Below, in pieces: positions 43,301 through 51,821 of a stretch of DNA of 64,000 bases (positions are counted from its first letter, which is position 1; every line of letters begins with the position of its first letter). The translations under genes were made by a program, and so were the position numbers. Source of the DNA: Globisporangium splendens (taxonomy: Eukaryota > Oomycota > Peronosporomycetes > Pythiales > Pythiaceae); the NCBI GenBank assembly GCA_006386115.1, contig VFIW01000096.1, positions 1 through 64,000 of the forward strand, read 5' to 3'. The notes beneath the pieces are model-generated. The model did not search any database. It saw only the letters and a program-made list of their open reading frames with translations, and was not told the origin of the DNA.

Positions 43301-44287
43301 GACATCAGTCACATTTACTTTGACTGACTGGGATACCCGGATACTCTCGTTGGTGGCTTGCTCGATGCCTATTGCGAATACTTCAACTTCAAAGACTCCG
43401 CCAAAATTCACACGAGGCAAAATCGATATAGACTGATTCACCAATAAGGATATCCCAAGAGCCCGGCTCGCTATGAGCACAACCCCGGTTTTCGGCGGTG
43501 CGATGGCCACGGCATTCACACGGACTTCAGATACAAAACTAGGATCCACAGCGAATCCCAACTCCATCACTTCCGATCCGTCCATATCGAGCAGGCGCGC
43601 ATCCTGGATCGAAAACCAGATGGGCGTGTCCTCCATCACAGTCACTTCCGAAGCATTAAGTTGTAAGATCACGCCGTTTGGTACGGATTTCACAGTCACC
43701 GCAAATGTTTCCATGGCACACCCCGATGAGAGAGAGTGGAATCCGGAGCTCGTCATGGGGATACTCGAAACAGTTTTCACACTGAAAGAAAACGTTTGCG
43801 ATAAGTATCTGCGAGGAAGGATTGTCACGGTACTGTTTAGCCAGCAAACAGCGCTTGTCGAGTTGGCACATATCCTGTTTTCAGACTTGAATACACGAAA
43901 TCCAACGTCATTGAGCAACACCAAGCCAGCTTCACTTTCTTGCCTCAATGGCACCGCCACTCCATTCACTCTAACGTCATCAACATCAGCTTGAACAACG
44001 TTAATCGACACACTACTCAGGTCCACCGAGTATTTCGTCAGTCCAAGATCGGCCAGACGGAAAGTCACATTCTGGTCGTCACCGAGCTCGAACTTGCGGA
44101 GCACCGCCCCACCATTTGGACCAGAACTACTCCCGTTCACATCCACCACCGCAGCTTCCGCCTCACCCACCACAACGTACCGCACGTCCACCAACGTCGA
44201 CACACTCTGCTGCTTCGCCACATCCAGGGTCGTCACATTCAGACGAGACATCAACGCACCCGAGTATGGCGCGCTCATGCCAAGCAC
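40307..44287 (-). CDS. REJ gene, segment 2: beta repeats and REJ module
   Basis: An open stretch of 1326 codons. The first two thirds repeat the D-I-D-x-S-E and N-W-N-x-x-Q-V-I-x-x-A patterns (for example TSNWNTTQVIQISAVNDF and SLNWNVSQVIKVYANENN), resembling Calx-beta-type or related extracellular repeats. The last third is an REJ (receptor for egg jelly) module: CDDLFLDASSSSGSGGR then F-T-W, followed by similar Ig-like units each carrying F-x-W and Y-x-F-x-x-x-V signatures. The frame ends at TAA 40307-40309. One missing base in a run of four C residues would continue it without loss into segment 3. Confidence 0.75.
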   Translation of the reverse strand: MLGMSAPYSGALMSRLNVTTLDVAKQQSVSTLVDVRYVVVGEAEAAVVDVNGSSSGPNGGAVLRKFELGDDQNVTFRLADLGLTKYSVDLSSVSINVVQADVDDVRVNGVAVPLRQESEAGLVLLNDVGFRVFKSENRICANSTSAVCWLNSTVTILPRRYLSQTFSFSVKTVSSIPMTSSGFHSLSSGCAMETFAVTVKSVPNGVILQLNASEVTVMEDTPIWFSIQDARLLDMDGSEVMELGFAVDPSFVSEVRVNAVAIAPPKTGVVLIASRALGISLLVNQSISILPRVNFGGVFEVEVFAIGIEQATNESIRVSQSVKVNVTDVTDAPLLTIGATEYRVNENTPCNVAIVNVSLVDIDESETLQLVVVDSLGSAIARVETAAGVSLPKLDSGGFVLSNLPLTTSSLLLRFVPVSNWFGAATIMVSAVPTELLNRQSAVISQSIVVNFSPTAEKPVISVTNTRERLGGWGKIGLSNVTLPNPAKANATSISVFLQPRIAVNLQVMYQSTVLQLENIPSVSASDVHRAPKDSNLTQFVAKSSDVSVAAIVFDVIVISVIDISKTSQTDMKTTVLTFAAVRLSATTFTLKEAARSTVSMWLLSAPLVPVSISIGTSLATKATVSPSTITFTTSNWNTTQVIQISAVNDFIQDADVAVTLTSVITTTDAVHAGYPIANVSVQITNDDVSGFAVFQKTPGTAPALVVAEARVFSDEYSIVLLAEPLSEVRITLTASLEQLVVSPTFSVFTSLNWNVSQVIKVYANENNVKEGDHYGTISHAVSSSDPIYANKTISGLSVKIAETKDTTPAPKLQSVKFLSTAVGLTVLFDRSVNRAALPNNTFACDALFDLPAATSATNYFGIAPMCTWRTETSIRFVFGQKVNAVPGSTLSLRGGLLRSSAEAELTTAAVTATIAGPDSPLVPVALVNGGASLGTCDDLFLDASSSSGSGGRTMTFTWMMADTSSNLATVDSVRSVITQTNAANSASLTILATMMDPDATYQFILQVRNFFGVAANSSALNVKKPAMPLPVVSIKGGGKQEVLRAKELTISATAENPTCSASTTDSSTTSSTSVDMTFAWKQLEGDLLATQFKSANPNPRILRLPAQTLTVGVKYVFQILVSMANNAKINNTAIVEVTVLPSAVTAVIGGGDRSYGVEQDLVLDASKSVDPDDSSNVVPFAFVWTCMQKNDTSGQFDISCITLENTPLSLAAKVKATISANTLSPNRLYSFTAVATKGTRASSASVIYFFKPGSPPTVSIEPLSVSKVNVNDRVVLKGTVSSKLPVTRTLWSIIGVTAAEQAAIFAVPALNRRTMLLKEYSFTPV

Positions 44288-44293
44288 GCTGCT

Positions 44294-46272
44294 CTAGTGC
44301 ACCTCGTCCGTCAACCCCACACTGCTGTACCGTGTATACCGTCGACCTGTCGACGCATCGACAATGCGAGCCGAAGCCAGCGTCGAGTTCGACCATACTT
44401 TGTCCACCACGCTCGGTGGAGAAACCAGCATGTTCGTCCACATCCCACCTGACGTCGGTCTGTTGTTCGCATCGCAGCCAGCAGGCATAGCCAGAGCACC
44501 CATCGCCGCTATAGGCTTGCTGCCCACCACGACCACATCACTCCTTGCAACCATGAACTCCACGCGTGGCATAACTAACACTGGATGCACCACCACCGAT
44601 ATCTCTTCCATCGTGATACCGTCGCCAACGTCTTGGCACGCACTCTGACTCGCCTTGAACTCGAATGCCGCCGTCGACAACACAAAGTACACGTTGACAA
44701 AGCCCACCAAGTACTCGCGCGGTCGAATGCTCACCGTAGACCGGAATGCGTACGGAATCGCATACACCGACACCGACCCGAGGTCCACGTCGAGCGGGAC
44801 ACCCGCGTCAAACCGGCGTACGCATCACTCACATCCGTCTTGTTCGACACGTACAGCAGCAAGTGCTCTCGGCTCACCACCTCCTGACTCACGTCCATTC
44901 GATGGAACGGTAGGCGAGCAAAGGCATTACTGTGAGCGTGAATGACCTGCGTCGGCTGCACCATGGGGTCGATCGGCACTACAACCACGGTCGCCAGTTG
45001 CGAAACCACTTGTTGCTCGCTAGTCTCGAGCTCCGTCGTCCACACGGTCACATTCGCGGTGAAGAAACCCACAAACTCGGCCCGCGGAACGATCTACAGC
45101 GTCGAGTTTATTACATATTCGCCACTGCTTGATAGTAAGTAAAATATGCAATCGTCGTCTGTCGAGTTTTGCGTGCATGAACTGCTTGATTGCAAGGCGG
45201 CTGTGTTGTTGACACTTACGGTTGCGTTTATGGTCTCTGATCCGCCCTGATCGGCTGTGTGGGCAAGAACAGTAATCCTTACTGTTTGTAACGGCTTTGC
45301 CACGGTTGACCGTGGACTTATCTTCACTTCAGGAACGTCACACACAGGTAGCACTTGAGTAAATACTTCGATGGAAGCTATCGCAGACGCAGATTCCGCT
45401 CCCCAGGTGCCATCGCGCCTGCTTGCGTTTCTTATTTTTGTTTCTTTCTCAGCCGATTGTGCAACAACTTGGAACCGGAGCTCTCCACTGTACCCGGTGA
45501 CAAGCTCGCTTTCAGCTGTTCCGAGGAGATCCTGGCTGTCACTTCCAGCCAAAAGAAAGCCCTGGCTAACTTTGACCATGGGTATAGATTCACTCTCGCT
45601 TCGAGTTGAATTCTTGCTAGCAGACTCCCTCCACGCAACTGACTCAATATAAGAGCTGTAATTGCCGAAGTCAATCAGAAGAATAAGCTCCTCAGATCTG
45701 TCACGGTCGATTAAAGAAGCTTGAGTCATTTCGACTGAAATAGTCATGTCTTCTTCGACCTCAAGCATAGTGTTTGGAATGGAGAGCACTGAAGTGCTTT
45801 CGACAGGTAGCACTGTTACGTTGAACGGTATTTTCACGACATCTCGTGAAAAAAGGTCGCCGAAGCTGTCGATTGATTCCACGATGAAGTCGCATACAAT
45901 TGTACCGGAGAAAAACGGTGTCGGCGTCAATGTGATCGTTACCGAATCAGGTGCCGATGTGTTGCTGGTCACAAAAGCAATAAAATACTGATGATCCTCT
46001 GCGAGAATTGTCCAGTTCTTGTTCTCCAATTCGTCCAAGCTGTTCGTGTCCAGTTCGTAGCCGGACACAACTTGCATCCAGGCGCTGTTATGGCATACAA
46101 GTGTTACACGAGCTGTCTCCGAGCCATCGATATCGAGCAAAGTCACGTTACCAATCGTGACAGTCGTAGTCTCGTTTTCCGCAATCGTAATCTGATTGCA
46201 TTCTGTTCCCTGGATAGCTGCGATGGTTAGTGCGGTTAGTACTCTCCATATTGATATTTTGAGGGAGATCAT
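44294..46272 (-). CDS. REJ gene, segment 1: signal peptide and N-terminal beta repeats
   Basis: The start chosen is the Met at 46272, directly before a hydrophobic signal core (MISLKISIWRVLTALTIAA); an earlier Met at 46356 would spoil it. The following region shows the pattern I-A-E-N-E followed by D-I-D-G-S-E, repeated with D-R-D-R-S-E, as in cadherin-like or VCBS-type beta domains. It has many N-glycosylation sequons, so it is extracellular. The segment is interrupted by TAG at 45094 and a one-base deficit near 44797-44812, and it ends at TAG 44294. Codons before 45094 end in A/T more often than those after it. Confidence 0.65.
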
Positions 46273-48391
46273 TTTTCTCGCTCTTCTTTTTGTGCCTTTT
46301 ACTGCGTATTTACAATAGCTCAACACGCTAAAAACAGCAACGGCAAACACACTCACACAACGCGCGATTCTCTCAACGCGCGCTGCTCCCCCTTCGTTCG
46401 TTTCTTTCTTCTCCGTTTGTTCCTGTTGGACACTTACACTGTTTGTTTTTCTTTTCCCGTCGCCTCACTCACACCACCAGTCAGATTACTCACACACAGG
46501 CGCGCGTGGACGAGGGAAGGAGCGTGTGCAGGATGACGTGCGCAGCAAGTAGCGCGAGCGGAGGACGATCCCAGCGACGTCTTCTTCTCTGTTTTTCCTT
46601 TTCTTTTCTTCGCAACTCTTCGCGTTCGGCACAGATTCGACTGTGGATCTCGTGGCGCAGACTGCTCACAAAAAAGAGGTGGAGTGAATGCTGCGCGAAG
46701 GTAGTCCATGGAAACTTTTGCATTTCAAAAAACAGCCCTTCGTTCTTGAATGCAAAGTCCATCATTCCAGTGTTCGCAGCCCATCACTCGTGTTCCATTG
46801 ATTGCACCAGATCAAAAACGCCTGTCGTCATCATCGTTGCAGATTGAAGTTGTTTGGCGTCAACATTGGTTGAGGAGTGAAAGTATCGAAATGACCAGCA
46901 ATCCATGAGTGAGATTTTTGATCAGTTTTGAGTTCGAAGAGTGATGTTTTTGCATCTGAATGAGGAGCACGGGTGCTGGTCTGTTCCATTGAAATGCTTA
47001 GCTAATCTCAGTCACAATCTCACTTTTGCGCCAATGAGATCTACGTTTGTGTTAGCAATTGCACCTTTCAATTAGAAATTGTTAAAGATAGGATGTGTAA
47101 AATATAGCTTTTGCCTCACTCGTCCAATCGCAGAAATACTTCGAAGCAAGTTTAAAAGGTGGCGTCTTCTGAGTGCAAGTGAGCACTTGATGCCTCTTTT
47201 GCAACAGAAAAAAAAACAAAAAAACATGCATCGTCATCCAACATCTTTCGTGAGAAATTGAGAAAAGAAAATACTCGACAACTTGTACGTGGTGGTTGCC
47301 ACAGTTGCCACCCGTAGGATTCAACTCTATGATATACCCAACAACGTCAACCTCGGTATTAATACCCCCGCAAAACTCTCGCGCAACTGTCGGGCTATGG
47401 TGACGAGCGGTCCTCAGTTCATGGTTGCTTTCGGAGCCAGCCGCCACTGGGAGCGACTAGGGACCAGGACGACACGTGAGAAGCGAAGAGCATTTCTCAT
47501 ACTCTTCTCCTTCTACTCGCATACTATTACAATAAAGATCACTCAAAGCACAAGAACCTCACAAGTCTCCATGTTGATTTTGCTGCTATGATTTTGGTAA
47601 CCTGGACCTTTGTCCAAGTCAGCACCTAGATTTCCGGTTCTACAAACTGCAGCCATAACTAAAACCATTAATCACGGCAAAATTAAAATAGCCTCACCCA
47701 AGTCTGCGATACCTCAGGAATTTTGAACCAGTCATACGATCGCAGCACTTTTCTGCTACAGAACGCTTTACTGAACACAAAAGCTCTCAAATGGAGTCGA
47801 CCATGGCAAAGTGTCGTTCGTTTCAGCCGAAATGAGGCATAAAAACAAGCATGTTGAAGTAGTATCGGCAAGCCCAGCACGACTGAGGACAGGACGAAAA
47901 CATCCATTTGAAGTGGGGGCGTGAGGGTGTTAGACGCGTTCTCCATCATGCGCACGAGAGAAAAGTAAAGTGCTGAGGCGCTATTATTTTTCCACATTGC
48001 GCATGTCGATGCTATTGACAGACGGAGGTTTCTCAACCACCACATGCCCGAAGTGGGGAATGGGCTCACTTGCGTGCGTCCACGACTTTACGCTTTCCAA
48101 CAAAGCACGAGATTCATCATCTTCCACAATATGTTTTTATCATCTTTCCGAACTACACTATATATTACTAAGATAACACCATTTATCAAGCAGACAAATT
48201 GAGAGGTAACCAACCTTGCCTACAAGCCAGGACGTTTCCACTTTGTCAAGCGCCGTTGACCTGGGTTCGCTGTACTCGTTGGTTTGCCCGCTTTCTCTGC
48301 TTTCCTTCTTTAGACATTCTCTCACACTTCAACTTGCCGTGAACCCCGCAGACCTCCACCCACCAAGACCCGAAGACACAAGGGAAGCGCC
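46273..48391. other. Intergenic between divergent REJ and Kazal genes
   Basis: About 2.1 kb without a supported gene. Minus-strand frames at 46434-46765 and 47683-48069 have no domain. The stretch 46320-46560 is pyrimidine-rich with CGCGC words and is probably the REJ promoter side. A/T-rich unique sequence fills 46850-47280. Confidence 0.4.
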
Positions 48392-49684
48392 ATGAGAGTG
48401 AGTACGACACTCGCGCTCTTGCATGCGGCTCTGGCGGCTGCCCATGCGCAGACCCCCAATCAGAGTGATGTACCCTCCGTTATGGAGACCATCACCACTG
48501 GTCCATCCAACGACACGGTCTCTGCTATCGATTGCACCACGGGCGACAAGAAGCAGTGCATCATGATATACGCGCCCGTGTGCGCGTCCAACGGCCAGTC
48601 ATACAGCAGCGCGTGCCAGTTCTCGAGCGCATACTGCGCGTTGCCCGAGGCGGAGCGCGCGGGTCTGAGGATCGTCCATGACGGCAAATGCGAGGAGCCC
48701 AGTGCCGTGACGCCACCGAATACCGACGAGTGTGCGCTCTTCAAGTGCTCGGATACTGGAGACGGCGTGTGCGCCAGCGACGGCAAGACATATGCGAACG
48801 CGTGTCTCGTGAGAGCGGCGGAGTGTGCAAATCCGGGGTTGGTCGTAGTGAGTGACGGACCATGCCTTCCATCCGATGAAACCAAGCCGAAAGAATGCAA
48901 CAGCGTTTGCCCTCAAGTGTACCAGCCCGTGTACGCCGCGAACGGCATCGTCTATGGCAACGAGTGCCTGTTCAACCAAGCGCGATGCAGAGACCCAAGT
49001 ATCACGAAGAAGACCAGCAGTGAGACTCCTTGGCGTCCACGACTACCAACCCCAGTACCAACCTCAGAATGTATGGTACCTCAATGTGCCCCAATTGATA
49101 AGCCCATCTGTGCCTCGAACGGGAAAACGTACATGAATCGTTGTTTGTTTTCTTACGACGAATGCAAGGATCCGAGCCTGCGTGTGGTCTATTCTGGTGA
49201 ATGCGCTGCTCCGACAGCTCAAGTCGAAACGCTCGCGCCACCAGCACTGCCAGATGCTACTCCAACGGGATGCACGGCACTTTTGTGCCAAGAGTTCACC
49301 GAGTGCCGCGTGGACGAAGGAACGGGCAACGGATACTGTGCCGATATTTGCCACCCTGACCGCTGCGCGACGAACGAAACGTGCAAGCTGAAGCAAGTGC
49401 AGTGCTTCACGACTCCGTGCCCAGAGGTGGCCGAGTGCGTCGCGGTTCAAGGCAACCAAGAGTCTTCGGAGCCTGTGGTGGAGACTCCCGTCAACGCGTG
49501 CGCGACCATGAGATGCGGACATTTCTCGGAATGCCGCGTCGATGCGCGTACGGGAAACGGGTACTGCGCCGAGGTCTGCCACCCGAATCGCTGTGCGGCG
49601 GATGAAAGCTGCGTGCTGAAGCAGGTGCAGTGCTTCACGACGCCATGCGACCCGATCCCAGAGTGCGTTTCGAAGGCTGACTAG
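48392..49684 (+). CDS. Secreted Kazal-type serine protease inhibitor, four domains plus two C-terminal Cys-rich modules
   Basis: A single exon of 430 residues with a signal peptide (MRVSTTLALLHAALAAAHAQ, cleavage near 20). Four Kazal units follow. Domains 1, 2 and 4 have the six-Cys pattern with P-V-C-A-S-N-G-x-x-Y or close variants. Domain 3 (VYQPVYAANGIVYGNECLF) has lost Cys3 (now Tyr) and Cys6, which normally pair, leaving two disulfides. Two tandem copies of a ten-Cys module end the protein, each with E-C-R-V-D-x-x-T-G-N-G-Y-C-A and LKQVQCFTTPC. Oomycete Kazal proteins of this kind (EPI family) are secreted and inhibit subtilisin-like host proteases in the plant apoplast; two-disulfide domains are known there. 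Here the role is inferred from the family. The stop is TAG. The paralogue follows 471 bases downstream. Confidence 0.9.
   Translation: MRVSTTLALLHAALAAAHAQTPNQSDVPSVMETITTGPSNDTVSAIDCTTGDKKQCIMIYAPVCASNGQSYSSACQFSSAYCALPEAERAGLRIVHDGKCEEPSAVTPPNTDECALFKCSDTGDGVCASDGKTYANACLVRAAECANPGLVVVSDGPCLPSDETKPKECNSVCPQVYQPVYAANGIVYGNECLFNQARCRDPSITKKTSSETPWRPRLPTPVPTSECMVPQCAPIDKPICASNGKTYMNRCLFSYDECKDPSLRVVYSGECAAPTAQVETLAPPALPDATPTGCTALLCQEFTECRVDEGTGNGYCADICHPDRCATNETCKLKQVQCFTTPCPEVAECVAVQGNQESSEPVVETPVNACATMRCGHFSECRVDARTGNGYCAEVCHPNRCAADESCVLKQVQCFTTPCDPIPECVSKAD
49258..49677 (+). repeat. Tandem duplication of a ten-Cys module within the first Kazal gene
   Basis: The units 49258-49440 and 49492-49677 encode near-identical modules. 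Both contain AAGCAAGTGCAGTGCTTCAC or its one-base variant, and the same order of ten cysteines. A third, diverged copy ends the second Kazal gene (51190-51364). Confidence 0.85.
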
Positions 49685-50155
49685 CCATTCAGCCAACTGC
49701 TTCCTTCGTGTACAATCCAATTCCACTCCAACTCGTGCTACTCTCCGCTTTTGTTTTGCTTTATCTTCATGGGAGCCTTCGGAACTACGATTCGTTGCAA
49801 AATTCAAACGATCAGGGCATCAAGAACGACTCGCTTAGGAGATCGATCCGTCCAGAAAGTAGTTTCACAAACAGCGATTCTTCACATATCCGCTGGAAAT
49901 AACTCTAGCTCATTCCACTCCAACCCTCACGAACAATCCCAGAAGAGCTCTTTCCTCTCATAGGCTGTGAAAGAAACCCCACGTCATGTTCTCCATCGAA
50001 CAATCCGTTTTGTGCCAATCACATCAGCACAACACTGTCTTTTTCAGCTCAAAAGCTTCAAAGCGCAACCGCTGGAGGTGCATATTTCTTTCCATTCTTC
50101 GATCTCGACACCAGGTAGCAACCCTCCAAGCTGCTTCTCGTCTCCACACACAAGA
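49685..50155. promoter_or_regulatory. Intergenic and promoter of the second Kazal gene
   Basis: CCATTCT at 50092-50098 fits the oomycete Inr consensus 58 bases before the ATG at 50156. Another match, TCATTCC, lies at 49910-49916. An open frame runs through this interval into the gene, but the signal peptide shows that translation starts at 50156. Confidence 0.5.
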
Positions 50156-51382
50156 ATGAAGACGTTCTTCGCCTGGTTCCTGACGCTCGCGCTCGTAGCC
50201 GCGCAAACAGCAACGACTAATGCAGATATTGGCACCACGAAGATCGACTGTGACAACCGCAGCGTGTGCACCGACAAGGACCCAAACGTGTGCGGCTCGG
50301 ACGGCGACACGTACGCGAACAAGTGTACGTTCGAGAGCGCGTACTGCGACGAGCCGAACGAATTGCTCTTCGTCGTATCCGAAGGCGCGTGTGTGGAGCC
50401 ACCGAGCAGCTCACCTTCGCCTGTTTCGGAGGAGGCCAGCGTGCCAAACCCAGCACCGACTCCAGCACCGACGTTCACGATAGATCCGACCACTACGCCA
50501 TACGTGGAGCCTCCTGCGGAAGACGAGGAGAAAGACTTGGTCGAGTATGCACCAACCACGACGCCACCTCCATCGGCTTCTCAGCAAAGCTCCGGGTCTG
50601 CCTCAACAAGTGACCAACTCGAGGAAGCGGACGCGAACGATATGAGCAAGCTCTATTGCCAGATCAAGTGCGCACTCGACGGCGTCCCGGTGTGTGACAC
50701 CGACGGGAAGCCGTACATCAACGACTGCCACTTGCTCGCGGCGAAATGCAAGTTCCCGAACCTCGCCAAGGCATACAACGGCGCGTGCGTTGAAGGTCAG
50801 TCGTCTGCTTCCACTTCGACCAGCACTACGACCGTCGAAGTCACAGCGTCTGGCGCCGCCACAACAGTGAAAACCAAGTGCAACCCGATCTGTGCGCGCG
50901 TGTGTGAGCCCGTCTGCGGCTCTAACTCGGTCACATACGCCAACCAGTGTCTCCTTGACTACGCAGCATGCAAGAACCCGCGTGTAACCAAGCTGAGCAA
51001 TGGCAAGTGCATCGCCAAGAAGAAAGGCAAGGGCTGTGTGCCAGTCGCGTGCACGTCCGAGGAAGACCCCGTGTGCGCCTCGAACGGCGTCTCGTACCTC
51101 AACACGTGCATGTTTGAGAACGCGCAGTGCCAATTCCCCGAACTCTCGATCCTCCATGAAGGTGAATGCAACGAAGACACGGTGCTGAAGTGCTCGACGC
51201 TTACGTCCCCAAAGTACACAGAGTGCCGCGAAGATGCCGACCTGGAAACCGCTTACTGCGCCGACGTGTGTGCAGCCGAACGATGTGGCGAGCACGAGGA
51301 ATGCTAGCTTCTCGATGCCGAGTGCTTCACAGCGCCATGCTCGCCCATCGCGACGTGCGTCCCCATCGAGAGCGTCGAATAA
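50156..51382 (+). CDS. Secreted four-domain Kazal inhibitor, paralogue of the first, with in-frame TAG near its end
   Basis: The start at 50156 gives a signal peptide (MKTFFAWFLTLALVAAQTA). Four Kazal units follow, with C-G-S-D-G-D-T-Y, C-D-T-D-G-K-P-Y, C-G-S-N-S-V-T-Y and C-A-S-N-G-V-S-Y cores. All have six cysteines and the third has one extra. Pro/Thr/Ser-rich linkers separate them. One ten-Cys module like those of the upstream paralogue ends the protein. It is cut by TAG at 51305-51307, giving 383 residues. The 24 codons after the TAG, up to TAA 51380-51382, stay in the same frame, keep the expected three cysteines and align with the paralogue. Truncation would remove those three cysteines and unpair their partners. 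Nonsense mutation, assembly error and readthrough are all possible. Confidence 0.85.
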
Positions 51383-51821
51383 AGACGAGAGTTGGCACAT
51401 AGGCTCGTTGCTTTGAATACAAGAGCCAGTCTCACGATATCTCTCTGCGGCAGCTAATACACGAAATTCAAATGGATAATCGCACTCGCCATGATCTTGT
51501 GCTCGTCTCCCTTATTTCTCTTCAGCGATTCTCATGAGCAGCACTGATAACAATTGCTGAGCGCGGAAAAGACTTTCGCAGCGTTTCACTGCCGCTATTA
51601 ACCCAGGTGCTTATGAAGCATTTAAAGAGCTCGACTGTGGAGGTGGTTCACAAACTGCCTGGGTACACGTAGAACTATTTGGGATCGACTGGAGCATCGA
51701 TTTGGCAGTGTCTCTTCAAGGTTTCGCCTCGTCTGTTGAATTCTCTTGCTAGATTAGCTTGCTGCACGAAAGTCTTCCAGAAGCGCTCGTAAACGTGTCG
51801 TCTGCCAAAATAACAAAATAG
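51383..51821. other. Intergenic between convergent genes
   Basis: The 3' flanks of the second Kazal gene (+) and SLX1 (-). Nothing recognisable. Confidence 0.4.

Larger units (their letters stand above)
34794..46272 (-). pseudogene. Giant REJ/GPS polycystin-like receptor with TRAF-type zinc fingers, interrupted at five points
   Basis: One gene of about 3826 codons can be followed from a signal peptide at 46272 to TGA 34794-34796. Order: signal peptide; cadherin-like/Calx-beta-like beta repeats; an REJ module; an EGF-like module; a GPS motif; membrane helices and a polycystin-type membrane region; a long Ser-rich tail; and a Cys/His-rich TRAF-type block. Five lesions break it: TAG at 45094-45096, 44294-44296 and 37458-37460 (all in frame on both sides), and two single-base deficits near 44797-44812 and 40306-40320. 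Between lesions the frame stays open for up to 1326 codons, so decay, if real, is recent. Three neighbouring genes of similar exon size have no lesions. Alternatives are assembly error or stop readthrough. Polycystin-1-like proteins sense mechanical or ligand cues; any role here is inferred. Confidence 0.8.

Noticed and set aside
44294..45096. The in-frame TAGs as 3' ends of short introns
   Set aside because: Sequence before each TAG reads as continuous protein of the same type, and no donor at a usual distance removes only non-coding sequence. In the Kazal gene the paralogue aligns across the site without a gap.
47683..48069. A 128-codon minus-strand frame between the REJ and Kazal genes
   Set aside because: It has no domain, no supporting splice partners and atypical codon use.
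37458..51307. Reassignment of UAG to glutamine in this genome
   Set aside because: PIG-A, IDH (directly after its S-R-L end), SLC52 and the first Kazal gene terminate at TAG at the expected place, so UAG is a working stop.
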